Assembly (NCBI RefSeq): GCF_000429025.1
Contig: NZ_AUBB01000006.1
Span: 434,001 to 498,000 of the forward strand
Length of the DNA stretch: 64,000 nucleotides
Direction: 5' to 3'
Origin: Actinospineispora spinosispora DSM 44797
GTDB lineage: Bacteria; Actinomycetota; Actinomycetes; Mycobacteriales; Pseudonocardiaceae
Part shown: in pieces, positions 59,597 to 64,000 of the stretch
Layout of the letters: every line of letters starts with the position of its first letter
Position numbering within the stretch: the first letter of the stretch is position 1
Notes under the pieces: generated by a model
Told to the model about the DNA's origin: nothing
Seen by the model: only the letters and a program-made list of their open reading frames with translations
Databases searched by the model: none
Made by a program: the position numbers and the translations under genes

Positions 59597-60706
59597 TCAG
59601 CGCAGCAGGCCGCCGGTGGCGCTCCTCGGCTCGTCCCTCTCGTCGGACGAGTCGGAATCCGAGTCCGAGTTGGACCGCCGGGCGGGCTTACTGGTCCGGG
59701 TCGTCGTCGAGTCCGATTCGGCGCTCGACGGCGCACGCGAGGCCTTCGTCGACCGGGCGGCCGGAGCACTCGGCTTCGGCGTGGCAGCGGGCTTCGGCGT
59801 CGGGTTCGCCGCCTGGGCACCGAGAGGCGCGACGGGCGCACCGGGCCTCGGCGCCGCGTGCGGAGCGCCGGTCGGCCGGGCGGCCGGGTCCGTGAGGTCG
59901 TCGCGCGCCGCGACCGCGAGGTCCCGATCGGCATTCCGATCGGCGTCGCCCCGGCCCGCGACCCGGAAGACCGACCGCTCATCGGCCGCGCCGAACAGGT
60001 TCGGGCCGACAGCCCGGCCGTAGAAGTCGAGGCTCGCCGTCACCTCGCTGCCCTCGGGCCACGCCCCGTCCGGCTGCCACACCAGCTGACGGTCGCCCTG
60101 CCAGCGACTGCGGCCACTCACCGTCGGGTTCGAACTCACGCGCAGCGCCTGCTCGACGGCACGATGGTTGGCGATCGGCTTGTCGAAATCGATCACCACC
60201 GGTTTGTCGGTGCCCACCGAGGTCCCGTTGGCCGGCGTGATCTTTCCCCTGACCTGCTGCCCGGGCGACTGCGTGCTGAACCGCGCGGTACTGGTGGCCT
60301 GCTCCCCGGTGACCGACCGGGTCACCGTGGTCAGCGTGTACGAGGTGTCGGGTCTGAGCGGCGTGCTCGAGGTCCACCGCTCGCCGTCGGGTGACAGCAC
60401 CCCATCGAGCTTTCCGCCGTCGGCGGACCGCAGGTCGACCTGTGCGAGCTGCCCACTGGCGACCACCGCGGTCACCCGTTCACTGGGCGCGACGCCCACG
60501 GCGCCGTCCTGGGGATTCATCGTGAGAGCCGGCTGAACCGCGTCCGGCGCGGCGCGATGCGCCACGTCCTCGATCGAGCCGATCGCCCCCGAAGCTCCGC
60601 CGATCTCGGAACACCCGGACACCACGGCACCCACGAGAGCAATGCTCGCCGTGAGGTAGCCGAACCTCAGCCACCGCTGACGACTCACTCGTCCCAACAA
60701 GCTCAT
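59597..60706 (-). CDS. Lipoprotein with Ldt-type Ig-like domains, no catalytic domain
   Basis: About 369 residues. Lipobox VVSGC near residue 32 follows a hydrophobic signal. Two Ig-like domains resemble the N-terminal BIg A/B domains of L,D-transpeptidases (LTMNPQDGAVGVAPSERVTA; VRGKITPANGTSVGTDKPVV; RWQGDRQLVWQPDGAWPEGS). Instead of the YkuD catalytic domain, with its HGT and SHGC motifs, the C-terminal 120 residues are Ala/Pro-rich and end in an SDSDSDSSDERDEP stretch. It may bind peptidoglycan without crosslinking it. GTG at 60736 is an alternative start. Confidence 0.72.
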   Translation of the reverse strand: MSLLGRVSRQRWLRFGYLTASIALVGAVVSGCSEIGGASGAIGSIEDVAHRAAPDAVQPALTMNPQDGAVGVAPSERVTAVVASGQLAQVDLRSADGGKLDGVLSPDGERWTSSTPLRPDTSYTLTTVTRSVTGEQATSTARFSTQSPGQQVRGKITPANGTSVGTDKPVVIDFDKPIANHRAVEQALRVSSNPTVSGRSRWQGDRQLVWQPDGAWPEGSEVTASLDFYGRAVGPNLFGAADERSVFRVAGRGDADRNADRDLAVAARDDLTDPAARPTGAPHAAPRPGAPVAPLGAQAANPTPKPAATPKPSAPAARSTKASRAPSSAESDSTTTRTSKPARRSNSDSDSDSSDERDEPRSATGGLLR

Positions 60707-60776
60707 CCACCCCGACACGACTAGTGACAGCGCCACCTACTGGAGTGCTCAACGAGCCGAACATCGGCGAGTTACT

Positions 60777-60805
60777 TGACCTTGTATTAAGACTTCGATA
60801 TAGGC
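60777..60805 (+). promoter_or_regulatory. Predicted strong promoter upstream of tRNA-Lys
   Basis: TTGACC (60777-60782) - 17 nt - TATAGG (60800-60805) within an AT-rich segment, 124 bp before the tRNA. The distance implies a leader that is processed away. Nothing else lies between. Confidence 0.6.
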
Positions 60806-60928
60806 CCCATTCGGAGCAGCGGCTCACCCGACAGGGCAACGAGACCCCCGGAAAACCGTCTGTTCGAGCCATGCTAGTCTTTCTCCAACGCGCTCGACGG
60901 GGCGCGCAGAAAAAAGCGAATACGCAAT

Positions 60929-61004
<76 letters not shown>

Positions 61005-61071
61005 GCACATTTCCCTCTCTGACCAGTGTCTTCTCTAGATCAGCCTGGTCACGGTCGTCCAGTACCGATCA

Positions 61072-61287
61072 TGTGTGGACGCGACGTGAGCGCAATGTGG
61101 TCGCGGCATTTCTTGCTCCTTTCGATCCATTCCGCTTGGCGCATCGTCGACCGATTCTCGGCCTCGCCCGCGCTGATCGTGACGTGCTCGTGGCCGCCGC
61201 CAGCACCAGCCTCGCGGTGGCTTCGGCGGCGTCATGCGCCGGGCATGGCAACACGCTGGTGTAGGTATCCGCGGTGACCACGATGCA
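61072..61287 (-). pseudogene. Tyrosine-recombinase (integrase) C-terminal remnant
   Basis: About 30 residues beginning CIVVTADTYTSVLP and continuing HDAAEATARLVLAAA match the C-terminal box II end of phage/ICE tyrosine integrases, including the catalytic Tyr in ADTYTS. The upstream LGHSS-type His motif is not in frame: the preceding frame has VVDQALG followed by unrelated residues. There is no start or N-terminal domain. It lies 67 bp beyond the 3' end of tRNA-Lys, a standard integration target. The rest of the 330-bp gap 61005-61334 shows nothing else. Confidence 0.55.
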
Positions 61288-61334
61288 TCGGAGCCAGCCA
61301 GGTCCCGAGGGCCTGATCCACCACCGCGGCGGTA

Positions 61335-62207
61335 TCAGCTGAGAAAGTCCGTCAGCGCGACGATGACCGCCTCCGGCGACTCCTCCGGGAGGAAATGGCC
61401 GCCGGGCACAGCGGCTCCACGCACATCGTCGGCCCATTCCCTCCAGACTTCGAGCGGCTCGTACCAGCTGTCCACAGGCCCACCCTCGCTCCACAACGCG
61501 AGCACCGGGCAACGCAGCCGATGACGACCTCGATCGGCCTCGTCATGGGCCACGTCGAGGGTCGCGGCCGCGCGGTACTGCTCACAGATCGCATGGACGG
61601 CCACCGGGTCGGAGAACGTCTCGATGTACCGCTCCCGCACCTCAGGAGGAAACGACGCCGACGACGCCGACCACGAGTCGAGCATGTGATCCACCAGCGT
61701 GGCCGGTGCGCCCGCGATGAGCTGTTCCGGAACCGGATACGGCGCGGCGAGGAAGGACCACACCCAGTAACCCAGGCAGAAGTCCCGGTCCGCCCGACGG
61801 AACACCTCCGCGGTCGGCACGATGTCGAGCACGGCCAACGCGGTGACCACCTCGGGGTGGTCGATCGCCATGCGATAGCCACAACGAGCACCCCGGTCGT
61901 GGCCGACCACGGCAAACCTCGGATGCCCCAACGCAGCCATGACCCGCACCTGATCCGCTGCCACCGCACGCATCGCGTACGGCGAATGGTCGGCCGTGCT
62001 GGACGGGCTGCCGCTGTCGCCGTAACCGCGCAGGTCAGTGACAACCACCGAGAACCTCTCGGCCAGAGCCGGGGCGACCCGATGCCACATCAGATGAGTT
62101 TCCGGGATGCCGTGCAACAACAACAGCGGCGGCCCGGACCCGCCGCGCCGACCGTGAACCGAGACACCGGACACCACGATGTCGAACTCCACGAAACCGT
62201 CGAACAC
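61335..62207 (-). CDS. Alpha/beta hydrolase of the haloacetate dehalogenase group
   Basis: A 290-residue hydrolase: LLLLHGIPETHLMWHRVAP (oxyanion loop), VVTDLRGYGDS, nucleophile Asp104 in VGHDRGARCGYRMAIDHPE and His271 in GGHFLPEE. The GHDRGAR box with carboxylate-binding Arg residues is that of fluoro/haloacetate dehalogenases. In the halide pocket, where FAcD enzymes have YHWSFLA, this protein reads WVWSFLA, so the halide-binding His is Val149. The substrate may therefore be a larger haloacid or an epoxide or ester. Confidence 0.8.
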   Translation of the reverse strand: MFDGFVEFDIVVSGVSVHGRRGGSGPPLLLLHGIPETHLMWHRVAPALAERFSVVVTDLRGYGDSGSPSSTADHSPYAMRAVAADQVRVMAALGHPRFAVVGHDRGARCGYRMAIDHPEVVTALAVLDIVPTAEVFRRADRDFCLGYWVWSFLAAPYPVPEQLIAGAPATLVDHMLDSWSASSASFPPEVRERYIETFSDPVAVHAICEQYRAAATLDVAHDEADRGRHRLRCPVLALWSEGGPVDSWYEPLEVWREWADDVRGAAVPGGHFLPEESPEAVIVALTDFLS

Positions 62208-62243
62208 ACGCCCTCCTCACGGGGGACGAATCCGTTCGAGGGT

Positions 62244-62414
62244 TCACCGGCGGGCCGCGGCGTCCAGCACGCCCCACTCGACAAACCCCCCGACGAACCC
62301 CGCTATTCCAGACGGGCCAACTGTGGCCTGGGCGAAGTGGCCACTGCGCTCGAGGGCCAGCAGCGTCGCGTCGGGAAGGCCTGACATCAGTTGCTCCCGC
62401 CCATAACGGCCCAC
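62244..62414 (-). pseudogene. Alpha/beta hydrolase C-terminal fragment
   Basis: The frame reads GRYGREQLMSGLPDATLLAL, then ERSGHFAQ and GFVGGFVEWGV before a stop. LPDATLLALERSGHFAQ is the strand-and-loop that carries the catalytic His in alpha/beta hydrolases. An in-frame TGA precedes it within 60 bp and no nucleophile elbow is present, so this is a remnant of a second hydrolase gene upstream of the dehalogenase-like gene. Confidence 0.5.
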
Positions 62415-62686
62415 TCATGACCTCGACAGACCGGTGACGACAAGCGAGGACCCGGGGAATGCCCGACCGCTGGTCCTCCGCTTGCCTGTCTCCCGCTACC
62501 CCGCGACGACGGCCGCCTCGACACCCTCACCGCCGCAACCCGCGAGGCGCCCAGCGCTCCGCTGGTGGTCCGGGCTACGTCCCGATTCCGGTCATTGTCG
62601 GAAGCGGATCCCTTGGCCGCGGTGAAGGTGTCAGACCAGGACCGTGTCGAACGAGCTCGACTTCGATTCGTTCGTGTCGCCCGGGC

Positions 62687-62890
62687 TCACCCAGCCGTCG
62701 GCCCACGATCCTCATCCGTTCCCTCGCTATCGGCCGACCTCGCTTCGGACCGTCGTCTGGCCAGGTTCACCGCGGCCCGGCGAAGGCGGTACTGCCGCAG
62801 GTCGACGGGCTCACGCGGCACCACCCCGCACCGGCAGCCGACGCCGTCGACCGCGACGTCGCCGCAACGATCACAAATCAGGACGCTCAT
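62687..62890 (-). CDS. Possible small zinc-ribbon protein
   Basis: A 67-residue ORF beginning MSVLICDRCGDVAVDGVGCR with CxxC and CxC pairs, followed by a basic helix (DLRQYRLRRAAVNLARRR) and an acidic end. GGGGTGAG lies 6 nt upstream of the ATG. No family recognised; it may be chance in a decayed region. Confidence 0.35.
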   Translation of the reverse strand: MSVLICDRCGDVAVDGVGCRCGVVPREPVDLRQYRLRRAAVNLARRRSEARSADSEGTDEDRGPTAG

Positions 62891-63250
62891 GGACATCTCA
62901 CCCCGCGCAGATAGTCGATCCGGAATCGCCGGGGGCACGAGCGAGAACCCAGCATGACACATCCGCGATCTCCTTGCATACGCAACAAGATCTCCCTCAG
63001 TCATCGCCGCAACGGTTGCGCAACGCTCCGGGTGGTCGTAGCGTCGTAGAAGTTGCCCCTGCCCCCGGCGACAGTCACTCACTGTCGCAGCGGAGGCGTC
63101 TCGATCTTGTCGACCAAAAGTTTTCGTCCGCGGTCCTGGGAGCCACACATCGTCGGTCTCGACCGTGCTGGCGACCGCGATGTCACAGCGGAGCGGGCGA
63201 TTCGTGGAGTCGCCGATCGCGAGCAGCTGGCGGCACCCCGTTCGGCGGGG

Positions 63251-63730
63251 GTGAACCGGCGCTTCCCCCTTGTTCCGGTTCCCGGCTTCGGCTCGGCGGA
63301 CGACGGACCATCGGTCATGGGGGTGCTCGAGGTACGACTGCCCGCGCTCGCGGTGCTGCTGCCTACCGTCCTGGCGATCGCGGCGGATCTGGCCCACCGG
63401 GCCGATCTCGATGTCTCAGAGGTGGACGAGTTCCAGATGGCGGTCGAGGAAGCATGCCGGCCGCTCATTCCGATGGCCATTCCCGGATCGGTGCTCAGTT
63501 GCGATTTCGTGTCGCATGAGAACGGCCTGGAACTGACCGCCAGTGTCGCGGTGGGACCGTCGCACACCCCAGGCGCGGGGCTGGACACCGCGAGCGTGCA
63601 GTGGCACATCCTGTGCACGCTCACCGACGAACTCAGTGTGCTCACCCCGGGTGGCGGCCGAGGTGCTCGCGCCGGGGTCCGCCTTGCCAAACATCGATGC
63701 AACGGCGACGGACGCGAGCCGGGGCCATGA
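63251..63730 (+). CDS. RsbW-like anti-sigma factor
   Basis: A protein of 137-159 residues. It opens LEVRLPALAVLLPTVLAIAA, with DEFQMAVEEACRPLI as the N-box-like helix, and ends WHILCTLTDELSVLT, the layout of actinobacterial RsbW/UsfX HATPase_c_2 anti-sigma factors. The glycine-rich ATP lid is poorly conserved. It overlaps the sigma gene by ATGA, as is usual for this pair. GTG at 63251 gives a typical length; ATG at 63317 is the alternative. Confidence 0.72.
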   Translation: MNRRFPLVPVPGFGSADDGPSVMGVLEVRLPALAVLLPTVLAIAADLAHRADLDVSEVDEFQMAVEEACRPLIPMAIPGSVLSCDFVSHENGLELTASVAVGPSHTPGAGLDTASVQWHILCTLTDELSVLTPGGGRGARAGVRLAKHRCNGDGREPGP

Positions 63731-64000
63731 CTGCCGTTGCCTCGGTCGACCAGCGCGGTGACGAGGAGTACGCGCACCTACTGCCGTTGCTCGATGCCTA
63801 CTCCGCGATGCGCCCTGGCGACTCCTGTCGCGAGCAGTCGCGCGAACGGTTGATCGCCGGGTTCCTCCCGGTCGCGCAACACATCGCGCAGCGCTACGCC
63901 CACCGAGGCGAACCGGTGGAGGACCTGACCCAGGTGGCCACCATCGGGCTGATCAACGCGATCGACCGCTATCGCCCGGGGCAAGGCCACCACTTTCTCG
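63727..64000 (+). CDS. SigF/SigB-type RNA polymerase sigma factor, truncated by window edge
   Basis: The first 91 residues are present. PVAQHIAQRYAHRGEPVEDL and TQVATIGLINAIDRYRPGQG are sigma region 2.1-2.2 of the SigB/F/G class, which lack region 1. ATG overlaps the anti-sigma stop. Partner switching through the upstream anti-sigma factor is expected. The gene continues beyond the window. Confidence 0.88.
   Translation, partial: MTAVASVDQRGDEEYAHLLPLLDAYSAMRPGDSCREQSRERLIAGFLPVAQHIAQRYAHRGEPVEDLTQVATIGLINAIDRYRPGQGHHFL

Larger units (their letters stand above)
62208..63250. other. Gene-poor debris region
   Basis: About 1 kb with only a hydrolase C-terminal fragment and one doubtful small zinc-ribbon ORF. 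The remaining frames (for example plus-strand 62565-62957) are Arg/Ser-rich and show no recognisable domain. Base composition stays GC-rich, but no frame has sustained coding bias. It lies between an integrase-associated tRNA and the sigma-factor genes, so decayed foreign DNA is plausible. Confidence 0.5.

Noticed and set aside
61026..61277. Plus-strand ORF after tRNA-Lys
   Set aside because: No domain, no ribosome-binding site, and it overlaps the minus-strand integrase remnant, which gives a better explanation.
62565..62957. Plus-strand Arg/Ser-rich ORF starting MVRATSRFRSLSEADPLAAV
   Set aside because: The first 60 residues look protein-like but the rest becomes an Arg/Ser run; no family recognised and the opposite strand has a better start signal.
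63120..63143. SigF-type promoter GTTT-N14-GGGAGC upstream of the anti-sigma gene
   Set aside because: The spacer is one base shorter than usual and the -10 GGGAGC differs from GGGTAY at two positions. Too weak to call.

Overview
The window comes from a high-GC actinomycete. Gene content, GC-rich third positions, frequent GTG starts, 4-bp ATGA/GTGA overlaps and many apparently leaderless promoters all fit. Gene order follows Mycobacterium tuberculosis as I remember it (leuB-serA-ilvCNB, DoxX-lppZ, gatBAC-ACT-ligA, mnmA-iscS-acyltransferases-etfAB-MGLP genes-echA-ABC, and separately Rv2510c-orn-tRNA). The repeats and the non-mycobacterial insertions suggest a member of the Pseudonocardiaceae. 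This placement is inferred from the sequence and from memory, not from a search.

1-26 kb is dominated by branched-chain amino acid and serine synthesis: cimA, leuB, serA, ilvC-ilvN-ilvB and ilvD. cimA and ilvB each carry a short leader ORF rich in Ile/Val/Leu, followed by an intrinsic terminator, so both look controlled by ribosome-mediated attenuation. Interspersed are a TetR/NTF2-like pair, a NUP-family purine nucleoside permease homologue, a class F sortase lipoprotein with its probable wall-anchored substrate, a MOSC protein, a DHA2 exporter, a DoxX protein and an LppZ-like lipoprotein. gatC-gatA-gatB (tRNA-dependent amidotransferase) form a coupled operon.

26-39 kb holds a BKACE-type enzyme, ligA, YccF, an alanine-glyoxylate type aminotransferase, an F420/flavin LLM oxidoreductase, a short MetE-like methyltransferase, mnmA with its sulfur donor cysteine desulfurase, an OlsB/OlsA-like acyltransferase pair (ornithine lipid candidate) and etfB-etfA.

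40-57 kb starts with the counterpart of the mycobacterial methylglucose lipopolysaccharide (MGLP) locus: methyltransferase, GH57 branching enzyme, GT4 glucosyltransferase, a left-handed beta-helix acyltransferase and a previously easy-to-miss 58-residue ORF. A regulator-kinase-regulator two-component set, a methyltransferase, an enoyl-CoA hydratase, an ABC ATPase, glgX, an iron-box-associated PepSY membrane protein and a YdbS/YdbT-like PH-domain pair follow.

57-64 kb contains a HerA-like ATPase, orn, tRNA-His, an Ldt-like lipoprotein lacking the catalytic domain, tRNA-Lys with an integrase remnant beside it, a dehalogenase-like hydrolase, gene debris, and a SigF-type anti-sigma/sigma pair that runs off the right edge.

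The most unusual content is intergenic. At least four families of structured repeats sit between genes: (i) about 40-60 bp palindromes whose arms differ but stay paired; (ii) a long hairpin module whose 8-bp stem core differs completely in three copies yet is always self-complementary; (iii) hairpins with constant CGTGAGTG/CACTCACG ends and unrelated stems; (iv) an exact 22-bp-period array of GCGAGTCGG, four units forward then four inverted. A 1-kb composite of (i) and (ii) with an internal 373-bp duplication lies at 56.0-57.1 kb.
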